Shown: positions 44,331 through 59,600, counted from the stretch's first letter. The stretch: 64,000 nt of DNA from Lineus longissimus (GCF_910592395.1 NC_088320.1:6262001-6326000), one strand, 5' to 3'. The notes: generated by a model not told the origin, from the letters alone. Numbers and translations: made by a program.

Positions 44331-44606
44331 GCTGCTCATCGCAGCGAACATCCTGATGAACCTTGTAACTCAGTTGCTTTTCGACACCATAGCGAAGTCG
44401 TTGTTTTCATGATCAAACATCCTAGATCGCTATGTCCCTGTACAACATCGTTCTTTGCCTGGAAGGCGCATAGTTCATAAGCTCGCGATCTCAGAACTTT
44501 GGAACTAAAGATGTGGCCGCAGAGCTTGTTCAAGATGGCTGGGAAACAAACTTGTAACACGACATTGGCAGCCCATTGGAAATATCGCAAGTCTTTGTCA
44601 TCATGA

Positions 44607-47600
44607 TTAGAGAGCTTGTTCGAGATAGCTGGCAAACTGGTAGACCTCGTCGAGTTGTGCCACGGCAAACTGTTTACTGATGTTATGTACTTCTATTGCC
44701 CCTTCTGCAGTGGTCGTTACCTGTGGAAGACCAAACAAAAAACGGATTAGCAATTGCCAAGTTCAGAAAAGTACTCCAGTAAAATTCTAAGTAAAGTCTG
44801 TGCATATTTGGTCTTGCAACACTCTCAGCCTTAGTTTGGACTACGACAATGCTTTGGGGGGGGAGGGGGGTGGACGAAATGACGAGACACTCCCTCTTTC
44901 TCCGAATCTTGGATCTGCCCCGAGAAAGATGATCAACAATCCTTAAGCAAGAATTACCAGTAAGATCTTACCATTTGAGGTTGTCTGCCAGGAAGGCCGA
45001 GTCCTGTGGCACTATGATCATTCGATAGACAGAAACTTGTCACTCTGAAAAAAAGATAATGAACTATTCATGAAGTTGTTTCATAGACAGTGTGCTGGTG
45101 CAGCACAGAAACCAGGTGGAAAGAATCTCAGGTAATGGTGCCTCATTCAACAGGCAAAGCAATGTAGCAATGTAGGTCAGCTGTCTTGCTCACTCCCCCT
45201 GTTAATTTTCATTTGGCTTCAGACCGTCCTCTGTACAAAATCTTGGATATGCCCCTGGGACTTCCAGATCACGAGCTTTGCACTCTTAAGAAATATGCCA
45301 TGATCTCCCTTTGAAATTTTACTCACCTTGATTTACTAATTTTTTCACTGATTTGTGGTGCGGCATCGTTTTTAAGAAGATCAAAAACGTGGATTAAAGA
45401 CGACTCGTCGATGACAAAGAAAACACTCGGTCGACTCTTCGACCACTGAATGTTGCGTATTGCCTTCCCTCCCGTCGCGTTCGGCCAAGACATTATGGGA
45501 TGTTCTAAAATGAGCAAATCATACCGATAAGAGATTTGTAACCGCTACAGAAAGTGGGATGATCGTAAATCTATATTTATGACAGAGAGTTTATGTCAGA
45601 GTCATGTACTCTTCAAAAATAATATACCTTATGGGAGCAGTACTTGTAGAGATACTCTAGAACTGGAAGTGTTTGCGTGTCCTTTCTTTCAGGAGTTTGC
45701 AAAAGGCCATTTGATTGCAGAATGGAGGCAAATAACATTACATGTAATTGTCGGGGCTCCCCAAAGGTTCAAAAATACCTAAAACACTTCCTGATTACCC
45801 AAAATTCCACCTACAAATGTAATCTTATAACTGGCAGCACTCCCAAGTCCCATGCCAGTCATTCATGAAAATAAGGCAATTAAGATTCCTGTTAGAGGGT
45901 GGTGTGTCTGGCCTGTCGAATACTTACCAAAGTTAGCATTATGTAACCGAGCGCTTCCATCCCCGCAACCAACCTGGAATGGAATGATGTATCAAGACAA
46001 TATCCACAAACCTATATTCTCCAAAGGTATGATTCAGATGGAAAAACCCAAGTGACCTACTCCAAATAATCAGACTAATGCAATCAAAGATATTATCTGA
46101 ACTCATCAGTCTAGGACCGTATTCCCTATCAATTGGATTGGTTCACAAATTATGCTCCTGCAAACAGTAAAGTCTTTCCAAACTGAACTACTTACCAAAA
46201 AGACCGGCTGGTCAAATGGAGAGAAGTCTATAGATAAGATGTCAACAGGACTCTCGACTTCTGGACGGAATGACTTTGGCGGCGCCCGGCCTGTGTGGCG
46301 CACACCATGGACAACAAAACCCTGGAATTTGAAAAGCAACAAGTTAACACTGACGATGAAATAATTTCAACAGCAAGTTCAAAATTTGACCAATGTGATT
46401 ACATATGGGTAACATTGCTCACTGACAGTGTGTCAGTACCAATATTGGAACGAGATGGTATCAGCAGAATCAGGCTACTAACAATGATGGCCCAGCTTAC
46501 TCTCTGAGAAGCCAAAAAACAAGATTGCGAAGAGCAGACATACTAGATTTACGCGTGGATGTCTACTGCAGAAAGAAATCTCTTAATACTCACCGAATCA
46601 GTTCCAGCGTAGAAGTGATTGGGGTCGGACGGCAGGAGCTGCATATCAAATGCGTGGAGCGGACTCCTCATGAGTGGGTTACGGACGGGATTTTCTAATT
46701 TTATGGACGAACTCAGCAGCAGTTTTATTTTACCACCTGGCGCGAGGCCGAGGTCAGACTCGGACCCAGCAATATCTGGGTTGTTAATTTCAGCAACAAC
46801 CTGAAAGAAAGGCCAAATTTCCTAAATCAATCTGTAGAATATTGAATGAAAAGGTCACCACCACACATTATAGTCATAGAATTAGCCCCCCCCCCCCCCC
46901 CCCCCCCCCCCAATACCACCACCACCGCTGTCTTTGACACAACATTGTTCAGCAATTACATTCTGGGAAACATCTATTTTGAACGTGACCTCAATTTCAG
47001 CCCACCTGTGTAGGCCTATGCTAGGATGCAGTTATCCCCTGCAACCCCGAGCAGTCAGCAACATTTGAGAACTAGGAAAATTGGAATGATTTTGATGACA
47101 GCACATGGTAATGCAAGAGCAGGAACCAGGTGGGAAATGGCAGCCAAAAGAACAAGGTGAAACACTCACCCAAACATGTAAGACGGCTGATTCTTCTAGA
47201 GAGGCAAGTTGGAACGAAAGACCGGAACCAACATCTGAAAAGAAATAAAACTGATCAGTAAATTTAATTGGAGGTGCAGCCAACCTGGTCAGTTCTCTTG
47301 GGCCACATCTACACTTCTGAATATTGAGTGGTAGGCACAAATTGTCTTTAGCCGATGACTTTACTGCCCCTTGCTAGATGTTTGACATTACAGTAAACTC
47401 GAACCAAGTCTAAATCCAAAGACTTCAGTGCCCCTTGTTGTATAAACAGATGCATGACCTAATGATGGGTGTAAAGTCAAGCCGAGTCCGTAACCAAAGA
47501 CATAAAATGTCCCTTGTAAGATTCAGTACATCATAATGGCTGTCAATTCATGCCAAGTCTATAATCAAAGACTTCAATGCTCCTTGTCAATTGCTGCATA

Positions 47601-50600
47601 AATGAAGTACTTACCACTATCACTTTTGCTCGGATCCAACAGAGAAGACTTGGCACTGGAAAAAAATCAAAACAATATTGATAACAATTCTACTCTATTT
47701 TGTATAAACATCAGATTTATAACTAGAGAGATAATTTCCATGGAAAGAGCAAGTCGAAACTCGGCAGGATGCAAGGCATCTGTAATTTGGGTCCCCATGA
47801 GTGATTCCAAATGGTTTGAGTCAAAATCCTACCCACTTAGTTTGAAATACAAAGTTACCAAAAGAGCATTTGAGAGTGTTTCCCACTCAAGTGCCATCAT
47901 ACAATGAAAGTGTGTTTTGCTAACTCAGATAATTCCATTATAGTGGTTTTACTGTCAGGTCAGCAAAATTCCCTGCGGAAGATGGGACAGCCACCTGACG
48001 AGATGAGTTTTCCTGGTTCAGCCAGGTCTTTAAAGCTAAGGACCAAAGGCCTTCTCAATTTTCAAAGGACTCAATGAGGACCATCTCACCCTTGCCATAC
48101 AATGCAATGGATGTCTCAAAACAAATACAACAACACGGAAAGCTGCAGCAAAATCATCACATGCAACTTGCAATACTCGAGCTGACGAGTCATTAAACAC
48201 CTACATGCGGCTATAAACACCTACCGGTACATGTGGCTATAAACACCTACATGTGGCTATAAACACCTACATGTGGCTATAAACATCTACGACATGTATC
48301 ACAACATCCAACTACATGTAAAACATACAACCAACTTTACTTCACAGGGTGAATCAAAATTCATGCATCATTTGTGCTTTCATTACTTCCGACAGCCATT
48401 TTTTTCAAACCAGGAACAGTACAAGGTGTTTGAATAGAACAGTTTCACTATCTTGGTTTGACTTAAGGCATGTGGGTTCAGTATCCTGATAGTGATGTCT
48501 TATCTCAGGCTGCTGGCAACTGTATTTCCCGCTCCGTGAAAAACAACTGGACACCAAATCAGAAATATTTTGTTACCATCATTGTTATCAACAAATAAAA
48601 AACAAGATTTCTTCGGTCAAAGGGTTAATGTTACATTTCTTTGCTTGGGATCAATCATAATTTCATGTCATGCTGTTTTATTTCATTATAAGAAATTGTT
48701 AAATGGGGTTTGGGTTACAGGATGTCGCCAAAAAAAGGTAACCCACATGTCTTGGTCTAGTAAGATCACGCTATGAGCTTGACGCCATCTTTGATGGATG
48801 GTGAGGGATGCGTGACCTTTCAAACAGTGCTACCAATGGAAAGCTGGTAGCTTCATCTTTCCGATGCAGCCATTAAGTATGTCATTAAGTTCAATCCTCG
48901 GACTAACTACTCGACCAGAACATATGGATACCTTTATATTGGGACACACTGTATATCAGTCTGCAAATGTGCAACAGAGGTAATCACACACATTAAGACA
49001 TATTGTATTGAAAACTGTACCTTTCAGCTAAAACATCATTCCCTTTGAATTTGCTAAAATTTGGAGACAAAAGGTCAGGTTTTGTATGACCAAATTAACC
49101 AAGAGTTGGCTAAAGAATACATGTTAGAACAATTTTCGAACACATGGACAGCCTTCTTCCCATACTTTTAGCTTCCTCCAAGTTTGTGCACAAAACAAAC
49201 TTCACCAAAAGACAGCAGTCTTCCATGAATGAGCTTTATAGGATACATTTGTCGGAACAACACAAAAACTTTGACTAACACGCTCAATGCTCATTTAAGG
49301 TGCAATAACTGATTTAAAAAACAAGTTGCAGAAAGGGGTTAAATTAAAATATCCCATACATGTCCTCTTCAAAGAATATTTTTATGCTTTGTGCACACAA
49401 GGACAAAGATATTATTACGATTTCGTGTACGCATTCTGGTGTATGACTGACACAGCAGTACGGTGCAAGTCCCTCATAATGGTAAGAGCAGTAAAAATCA
49501 AGACGGATCAATACCTTTCCGTTGGGGAAATAATCGGTAGGACGGACACAACAGCACTGTGGTGGTTTTCATTCCCTGTTACGCCGGCTAAAATAGAAAA
49601 CGAGACATTATCACTATCATCAGAGTCAGACATCCATAGGCCAGCTGACAGATATGCAGAGTCAAGACTGCTGCTGATCTTTGCCTAGGTACCGAGTGCT
49701 GACATAGACAAAACATGTCTTGTCATGATTCAAGCTGAAGTCTATGAACAAACATGCTGGTGATAAGTGACATTCCTCAGTCAACGATCATACACTGGGC
49801 ACAAATTGAGGTCGACTATAAAACACGTTTTAAAATCAAAACAATTGGGCGCAAAAAACCCCTGTGAGCTACCTGTGCTGTAGGTTGGATGGCGGAATAC
49901 CCAATCTTGGCCTTCCATCACCTCGCTCTGATGAAGGGAGGACGTCTCGCGGAGATCCCACACGACAACAGAACCATCTCTCTGTAAAAACAAACCGCAA
50001 AACATGCAGGGTATCATCTTCTTCTGATTTTTAAGGCCTGTCTCCACTAAAGCGGTTAATTGTTATGGTTTTGTTGCTCTTACAGGATTTTACATCGTCA
50101 TCAACTCAACACCTGTACACTAACTATTGCTGTTTGGCAAGAGAAAACAAATACTTTCAGTTAAATATCATTTCCTTAAATCGCGAAATATATTTCTCCT
50201 GTTCTCAGAGGCAGATGAGATAGTCTTACCATTCCGCCAAAAGCTAGCGTTGCCTTGTTTGGACTAAAACAACAGCAGACGGGCTGAGTCGAGCAGATCA
50301 ACACCCTGGAACGAAAAACAAAATAAAAGTGGGACTTTACAAGCAAATGTACTTATAAAGTGCTTACTTTTGAGGGGTTGAATACAGTGGTACTCCACAA
50401 ACAACTGTATAAAGTGCTTACTTTTGAGGGGTTTAATACAGTGGGACTTCACAAACAACTGTATAAAGTGCTTACTTTTGAGGGGTTGAGTACAGTGGGA
50501 CTTGCAAACAATTGTACATATAAAGTGCTTACTTTTGAGGTCTTGAGGGTTCATTGACATTCCACACACAAACTATACCATTTTTGCGCCACCGGTCGCG

Positions 50601-53600
50601 GGGCGATGGCTGAAATAAACATACCAGACATTACATTTACAGCGAAATAGCAATAAAAGTAAATTCACTACCTCTTTCGCGGTGTCAACTAAAGCCAGTC
50701 AACTATGACACGGTGTCAACTAAAGCAGGTCAACTATGACACAATGTAGACTTAGGTCGGTCAACTATGACACAGTGTCAACTGAAGTTGGTCAACTATG
50801 ACAGTGTCGACTTTGGTCGGTCAACTATGACACGTTGGCAACTTAAGCTGGTCAACTGTGACACCTGTCACCCATGGGCTGTGTAACATTACTATTTGTC
50901 ATCACACTATTACAGTGGTCAGCCACGTACCTTTGGCCAGGTCTATCTGAAAATCACTTGCCACAACATTTATCAATATGGGAAACCTACCTCGGTTGGC
51001 ATGCTGTACACGGTCAGCAGCAGATATGACTGGATCGGGGAGAAACAACTAAAGACAACGTGGCGAGTCTTCAGGAAGGGCGGAACACCGAGCTGCACGA
51101 AGTTGTCACTGAGACTGATGTTTGATTGGCTCCCGCCCAGTTCTTGCTGGTTTTTGTGGGCGAGCTGTTCTTCCAACAGTATCGCTATGACCTGGAATTA
51201 GAGGTAGTTCGGGAAGAGGAAATTAGAAATGTGATCTCAATGATATGGTTGCACTTCACCAGTTTAGTGGAAACAATTAACATCAGCATGATTTGCCTGT
51301 TCAGCGTACACATTCACTTCCTCTTCTTGATGATAGCATGCACTGGAGCTGGAGGCCAGAAGTAGGTCAAACCACATTGAGGCTCAAAGCTATCAAGCTC
51401 CAAGATCATTGAAAACCAAGGAAATAAGAATGAGCAGAATACAAACCTGTCCAGCTTTTTGTATAAACGTGCCAAGTCTTGACGTGTCTTCTTCTGTCTT
51501 TGTGATGTTATCATCATCTTCCATCTCTTCACCATCAGCCGCTGAAAGAAACATAACATATCGATAAAAACACAAAAATGTTGATGCAATCCACATGCTT
51601 TTTCATCATCCTTTGCCTTTGCATTTTCGCAAAGTTCTCCTGAATTCTTGCCAATGTACACCACGACAACGACGGACACTGCAGTATTGTATAGACTCAC
51701 CTAGACGGTGAGCCAAAGAGGCCAATGACGCAAATCTCTGAGTCGTGTACCTACCCCCGCAAGCTGTGTAATCCTCCGGTGGATGCTGACACCATTTTGT
51801 CCGCACGTCAATTTCTTCTGTCTGTATTTCACGATCAATGTTGTCTTCATTGGTTTGGACATAAGCCTGAATTGAATTTTTAAATGCACTTCAGGAGAGC
51901 AGCACAATCAAGATTTTGACCAGTTAGAAAGATACGAGATTCAATGTTTGGCCAGTTACACTATAGCTATCAATATGGCTGAAGCGGTAACCTGAGGGGG
52001 CCTTGAGGATGCCTAATGACCAGGCCCTGGCTAATCAAAACAATAAATAAACCTACAAGTATATTCTCAACAAATTTCACTAGCATGGTATTTACTTCAA
52101 CTCAGCCTCAAGAGGATATTACCCCTGGCTAATAGGACTTACAGTACAATAACTAAATGACTCAGAAGTTGCATGCCTTTACGCCTGGGCCCTGGCTAAT
52201 CAAAACAATGAATAAACCTACAAGTAGATACTCACCTGCTTTGTATTTGAGCGGCCAAAGTTCATGATGTACATGTCATACTCCCGGACAGGCGGCAAAT
52301 CGAACATGTCGAATGCAGACACATCCAAGTCGACCATCTTTAAGATCTCATTCCCTCGTTCCTTGGCTTTTGACGCAGCTTTCCGACTCATCTGCCGCTG
52401 TTTTGCCGAGACAAAATTGATGAACGATCGACCTGCCGTGTTTCTGGAGGACTGGGTATCGCGTCGTCGATCGAATCGAGGTTCGTCTTCATCCTGGAAA
52501 AGAAATAAAAATTTGCGTATTGAATTGCTGAAACTGCGAGCTAATTCGAGCAAAATTAGTCGAGCGATGAAAGGATGAAGTATTATCAGAAGAATGAAAT
52601 TATGAAACCGTCCCGAATAACTTTAAAGGGGTACGCCGTTCGTAATTACTGGTGGTCCAGGTAAAAAATGCAGTTATACGCAATGCCCTAGTGCAGTTAT
52701 CATGCATATAGATTTGCCACATGTTAATACTTACATCAGAGTAAGTTCGCGATGACGCTGACATTATTCTTGTGTTTTCTTCATTCATGGCACGCATAAC
52801 TTCTGCCATCTCTCGCTTCTCCTGAAAATGCGTCACAGAGATATTGTAAGATTTCATAAAATCTGATACGAAATCTTGTTCATCATTATTTTTGAAAAAA
52901 TTATTTGAAAAAATATTTTCGGTGCCTATCTGCTCCTGCCTCGAAGTGCGGTATCACTTCTTCTGGTCTAAAAAAATTCCAAAGGACATGAATTAAATAA
53001 TATTATTATAAATTAAAAGTCATGCAATACCTATATGACCAGCACGAAACTTCATGTAGCAAACCCAAAATCTGGTACATTTATCAAACAATTATCAAGA
53101 CTGTTCTATTGTGAAGGTGCTCCAACTTCCTGGGGAAAAGCGTATTAAAAAACTTAGTAAATTGTTAAATGATATTATGCTAATAAGGTTGGTGTTAAGC
53201 AAGAGAAGACAGGGGTTAACACACTACATGCACACTTACAACCATTTTCTTTTTCTGTCCTTAACCAAAAGGATAATAGAGCCACCACCAGTTTTTAAAA
53301 ATGCACCATCAACAGGTCATATCATTATGAGTGAAATGACAAATAGAAAGACACATGTGTATAGAAAGACATGTGTGTTATCTTTAGGCAATGTGCAGTA
53401 TCATCATATTGGTCAGCAAATACATGACCATGAATGTCAAAATGATAAGGTAACATGAGTGCACCACCACTGATGGGCATGCACATGTAAATGTACTCTA
53501 CATCACCTGATGTACAGCAACATCATAGAGCGCAGTGCAGTTGAACTGGTGTACTCTACATCACCTGATGTACAACCACATCATAGAGCGCAGTGCAGTT

Positions 53601-56600
53601 GAACTGGTGTACTCTACATCACCTGATGTACAACAACATGATTGAGCGCAGTGCAGTTGAACTGGTGTACTCTACATCACCTGATGTACAACAACATCAT
53701 AGAGCACAGTGCAGTTGAACTGGTGTACTCTACATCACCTGATGTACAACAACATCATAGAGCGCAGTGCAGTTGAACTGGTGTACTCTACATCACCTGA
53801 TGTACAACAACATCATAGAGCGCAGTGCAGTTGAACTGGTGTACTCTACATCACCTGATGTACAACAACATCATAGAGCGCAGTGCAGTTGAACTGGTGT
53901 ACTCTACATCACCTGATGTACAACAACATCATAGAGCACAGTGCAGTTGAACTGGTGTAATTTCATCACTTTGGCATCCAAGGTCATGCGCTAATGACAT
54001 TTATGACAGCAAAATGTCTATGTTGGATACGACTGAATTTGCTTTGTGAGCCAAAAGATTGATAAGCACGACAGAGTGTGAGGAAGAATACACTAAAAAT
54101 CCATTTGTGAAGTTGATGAAAGGCAGGGTTAACCTGTGCAGGCCATATATATACAGTGGATAAACATAACGCGTGAGAACCTACAGGATCTGGGTCATTT
54201 ATATCCCAGACTGGTTGTTTCCGACCCTCGGGGCGGGCCGAAGTGTCGCTGCTCTCGTCTTTGTCCCCCTGGTGAGGAATGAACAAAACAGAAACTCATT
54301 CAAACAAAAACGACTTAACTGGTGAAAACGTAACGATTTCTATCAAAACATATACTATAAAACTTTTGTCTCATGCAAAGGACGACACACTTTAGTTGAT
54401 CTTCATGCAAATTTATTCATGTTTTAATCAATCTCCAAGTAAGTTCAGCTGATTTTCATGCAAATTGCTAAATACTTCAAAAACGGCTCCAAGTAATTTT
54501 GAGGAAGACTTTCCTTTGGGTGTCATTTTGACCAGAGAAGATCCTGGCCAACTGATGCAATGCCACAACTTGCTTGATAACGTACCTCACTCTCATCCTC
54601 AAAGTCATCATCATAATCCTGGAAAAAGAGATGTTATAAAGTCAAGTTACATGCTATATTAGATATGCCACCACATCCCCACTGAATCCTGTGAAATTCT
54701 TCCATCTTTTCTATTCACTTCTAGGTGCAAGGTAAGGTGCTGTCACTGTGGTCACAATGGCCCCAGTGACTCACTTTGCCTGGTTATATACCTCTAAACA
54801 AGTTCAACAAGTATATAATCTTGTGAATAGTTTTCAAATATTTCGCTTCTATTAGACCTTTACCTCAAATTCTTCATCTTCATAATTATATTCGTCATCA
54901 TCTCCTGCGGCATCACCATTCTGAAGATCGGCCTTGGCCGTTTCTGCTGCCGATTTCTTCTGGAGTTCTTCCTCCTCCCGTTTCTGAGCTTCCCGCTCCT
55001 CACGTCTTTTTCTGTGCCTCTCCTCTCTCTCCTGGAAACAACCAATGGAATTGAGGAAACCGACATGACACCAGGACAGCCGTAACTGCATACGATAAAT
55101 TTCCACGCCTATTTATTTTTCAGATTTCTTTAGATATCTGTTAAACATGAAATATTGACGAAAAAGGCGCACAAAAACTTGGTAGCATACAGTACATGGA
55201 AAGCAAAGCAGACGATGAATCTAATGGGTAATTAGGCCTACATTACCTTGCCCAATATATTCTTTATAGAACTTTAAAATGTCCTAGCTGATACTTAACT
55301 CTGCACTCAATGTTAAAAAAATATAGAGGCACTGAATGCATCTAAAACACTACAAGTACATGCATCATGCACAATCTCTGTACAAATATAACACTTTTGT
55401 CAGTTGCACACAGCACAAGGGTTTTCATTACAAGAATTTCGCAACAATTCACCTTTTCCTTCCATCTTTCCCTCTCTTCTTCAGTCTCATCCCTCCTTTT
55501 CCGTCGCTCACTGTCCTGAAAAATATTAAAGAGAAGGTTAACAGTCATTTTCTACGAGGCTAACCCTTATATTTCATATTCTAAATCCATCCTTATGAAT
55601 TCTCTATGAACCTGATAGTAGGCAGGACTCGAGTTCGAATTTCTTGCTAGGGAATCAAGCCAAAGTTTTGACAATATCTCAGCGTGTAACAGTTTTCAAA
55701 TTGACTACAGTAGAACCTCTCTATTAAAGGGAACTGGAACCGTCGAGCGATTTATTCAACTTTTCGACTTTCACCGCCCGAGAAAGTCAAACTTCCAACT
55801 TCCTATTCGAGTTCAGATTTGTAGCTCCGCCCCCAGTGCCCGAGCATGCGCAGTTCAATTTGTTATTATTGAGAATCATGTGAGAATCACGTGAGTCATG
55901 CGATCTTTCATTCATGAGTTTTCGTAGTAAATTCCATAGTAGTGACGACACTCAATGATTGACAGCTAGGCGCCATGTTTCATTCATGCCTCGTTCTGAT
56001 CACCCGATACGCGGGAAATGAAAACGAGGTCATACGAACTGGCTTGGCGGTTTCAGTTCCCTTTAAGGACAACCTTGGGACTGACATGTACTGTCCTTAA
56101 TAGAGAGGTGTCCTGATTAGAGAGGTCAAATTGAATGGAAACAGTGTTTGCTAAGGGAGGTTCCACTGTATTTCAAAATTGAGGGTCTTGGGCAAAGTTA
56201 CAAACACACATTGTAAGAAGAAGGAGTCTGTCATATGTGTTTGCGGTTTCATTCAAATCCTAAAACCAAGTGGGCCGACAGCTCATTACTCTGCCAGCTT
56301 ATCTTGCAAACTTACCTCTTCCTTAGTATGTCGTCCTTCCCGACTTCCATCCTTGTCTCGATGATGTCGCCGTCTTTCCTCGTCATTGTCCTTGTCCCTG
56401 TGCCTTCGGTGTCCATCTGCGTCCTGATGAGAAATGATCAGATTATAACCACATTGGTAGAGAAGACACCGTTTTCATCTTCTTCTTCTGCGTTCAGATT
56501 TTAAGTAACCATCATAACCTCTGCTCATGCGACACATAAAAATCGGCTACTACCAACGTATAATAATATAATATTGTTATTAATGTTAATCTCCGTTTAA

Positions 56601-59600
56601 TACCACACAGAAACCCAAATATTTCTCCTTTTGAACATGTGACCATTGACAACAACAGTACTGCCTAGCACCAAGACATAATTTTTCCCAACAAGGTTGT
56701 CCTCAATAGAGAGCTTCTTATAAACTAAAAAACCTTCAGCACCTATCACACTGCAAACCACTTACTTTCTTCTCATCTCTCTTTCTATGTTTTCTTTCTT
56801 CAGCCTACAAGGTTGATTTGTACAAATTGAAAGGAGTAAGCAAATTATGTCAGATCGTGTTGCCTACCGGAGTACAATGATACAAGAATGAAATTGTCCC
56901 AACATTTCTTAGTTGTCAAAATTGCTGAATACGACACAGTCAGAAAGGTTTTAATGAGTATTGAGTTTCAGTTTTTTTTTTGTCTTGAATCAACTCTAAG
57001 CTAAGATAGACAGCACTTTCCTGAACATAGCATAACTTAAGAGGTAAAGCGAAGCAAAAATTGCTATTGAAACAAGGTAGTAAACATCGGGGATGGTAGT
57101 CTGCCCATCAGAGACCCAACTCCCCCCCAGGACTAAAAGCTAAATACAGCTCTTGTAATGGAGCCCTTACCAACTACAACTACTATAAGCTACAGCTATA
57201 TCAAAAATAATTTCAAAGAAAAGGTGAGAACAATGTTCTTTGCCATTTACCTCGTCTTTTTCTCTGGGTCTTCGTCTTCTCTCTTCGTCATGTTCCTTAT
57301 CACGATGTTTCCGTCGTTCTTTCTCCTCGTCCTAAAATAACAGGAAAAAAGGCATTATCGATTTGAATTCCCCAAATCAAGTCTTTTTTAAATGTGCATT
57401 TTGTACTTGCAAGTGACTGATGATATGATCAAGCATCAAGCCAAGGCCAACCATGATGGCAAATGCTCATGGGAGTGTTAGCAGAGGAGGTAAAAAAGCC
57501 CACCTCATCTTTCTTGCGATGTCTTCTTTCCCTATCGTCTCCGCCATCCTGTTTTTTCCGTCCATCCTCCTCTTCGCGTCTCTTTCGTTCCTCGCGCCTC
57601 CGCCTCCTCTCGTCATCATCCTGGAAAAGACGCGGAGAATACACAAATGTTAAATTCGACACCACTCTCATGACATCAACTAACATCAAACTGATGTCAG
57701 GTGGCCATCAAGGACTGAATGACGTGAAACTGATGTCTTGCTAGATTGATTTCAATCTGATATAAGCAGCCATCTCTAGTAAATAATCCACCTTCAATAA
57801 ATTTTTTGCCGTCGAAGTAGCACTCACCTCATTTTCATGTCTTTTCTTTCTTTCTTCATGTCGGCGTCTTCTTTCCTCCTCATCCTAAAATTTGAGAGAG
57901 GAGATTTTAAAAATTGACACCAGGTGCAAAAATTACCATACCGCTTAGCACTTCACTGCCGAAGACTGTATTACAAGCCTGGTCTATGTCCGCTCTAAAC
58001 CAGGCTGTCTCTGTACATGGCTTCTCTCAATCCCCAGAGCTTATTGTTAAAACAAATCGGTTCTCGACCGCAAAGAGTTAAATTTTCCTCACCTCATTTT
58101 CATGTCTTTTCTTTCTTTCTTCATGTCTCCGTCGTCTTTCCTCATCGTCCTAAAATATAAGAGACGAAATTAACCGACTGGTTGTAAAAATTTATGGGAT
58201 TTAGCTGCGTGTATTGTTTGATATTCATGGATTGTGATGTGACAAAAAGTTAGGTAAGTTTGTCAATCGATTATAGGCGGTATGGCGACATTCAGCACCG
58301 CCTCAGAGGTTTGATCATAACTGTGGAACACGGCGTCTCTGACCGTCCCTGTCTGTGGATTAGACGTTTGATCATAATACTGGTTCCCCTAAAAGTTTCA
58401 CAAGATAAAACTGAGCGTCGATATAAGCCAGTTTCCTCACCCCATCTTCTTTCTTTCGCGAGTGTCTCTTTTCATCTTTGTCTCGACTTTCATTCTTGTC
58501 TCGATGTCGTCGTTCTGAAATCAGATGTTTTCTATCGGGTTCATAATATTCAAATATATTTAGCGTGCATGGATTGGAAGATCTCTCATTAGCAATAATT
58601 CAATTTTTTTATTTAGTTTTCCCAGAACCCAGTTCTTCTTCTTAAAGAGGGACTATAAGCAGGAGGAGAGGGGCTAATTTGGCCATTTTCAAGTTACTAG
58701 TAAAGAGAGTAAGGGACCCTGGTCATGCAGACTCTGCACTAAATATATCCCTCGTGCAATCATCAATCATTTCAAGCTACAGTGAGATGTCAGAGACCCT
58801 TATTGGCGACTTTGTGTAACTTTATCTTGCCTGCCTAGCTGCTGCCAATATTGCCCCTTTAAGAGGTGTCCAAGTGTGAAATGTTAAAAATCTCAGAATG
58901 GATACTGCAGAATTCTGATCTGGTGAATCTGACATTTTCGCGTCGACAAACGGCATACCTCCATCTTCTTCTTTCCTCCTCCTTCTCTCCTTATCTTCTC
59001 CATTCACATCGCGTGGCTTCTCCCTCCTCTTATCATCGCTACGATCCTTGTCCTTGTGGCGGCGCTTGTCATCGTTCATACCCTGAAACAGTTGTGGATT
59101 CAAAGTTCAACTAGACAACTTTTTTCAAGATAAAATCCTTCTACTATGATTTCACTTTTGCTCTCAGTACTGTGGGCGTATTTTGACATTTGCAGAGAAC
59201 AGACAGATAATACTTGGCCAATACTTAACCCCAGGTTACAAGTAGAATTCAAGATACTATTGGAATGGTACACGTAAATAAAAGGGTTGGGACATCATTC
59301 TTTACCTTGAGGGACTTTTTGAGATCTTCTTCCCTCCATGTGTCCTCTTTGGATCTTGGCTGGAAAAGTGAGCAGAGAAGTGAATTACATTGTCTAAGTC
59401 TATAATATATTAATAGACAGTCACACATAAAACTTACAATACATCACAAGTGACAACAACACAACAAACGTAGGGAATGAAATTAGCATTCAGCAGTGGT
59501 CAGCCAGGCTGGTTAATGGCAGTTCAAGTAGCCTATTTTGAGAAGTAGGCCGAGCTACATGTCGTGTCAGCAGGTCAGGATGGTCATGTCAATGAAATGT

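Noticed and set aside
49588-49684. Longer form of DYNC2I1 exon 23 using an upstream acceptor at 49685
   Set aside because: Its phase clashes with exon 22 (reading on gives a stop). The internal acceptor TTTTCTATTTTAG at 49588 restores phase and aligns with the family.
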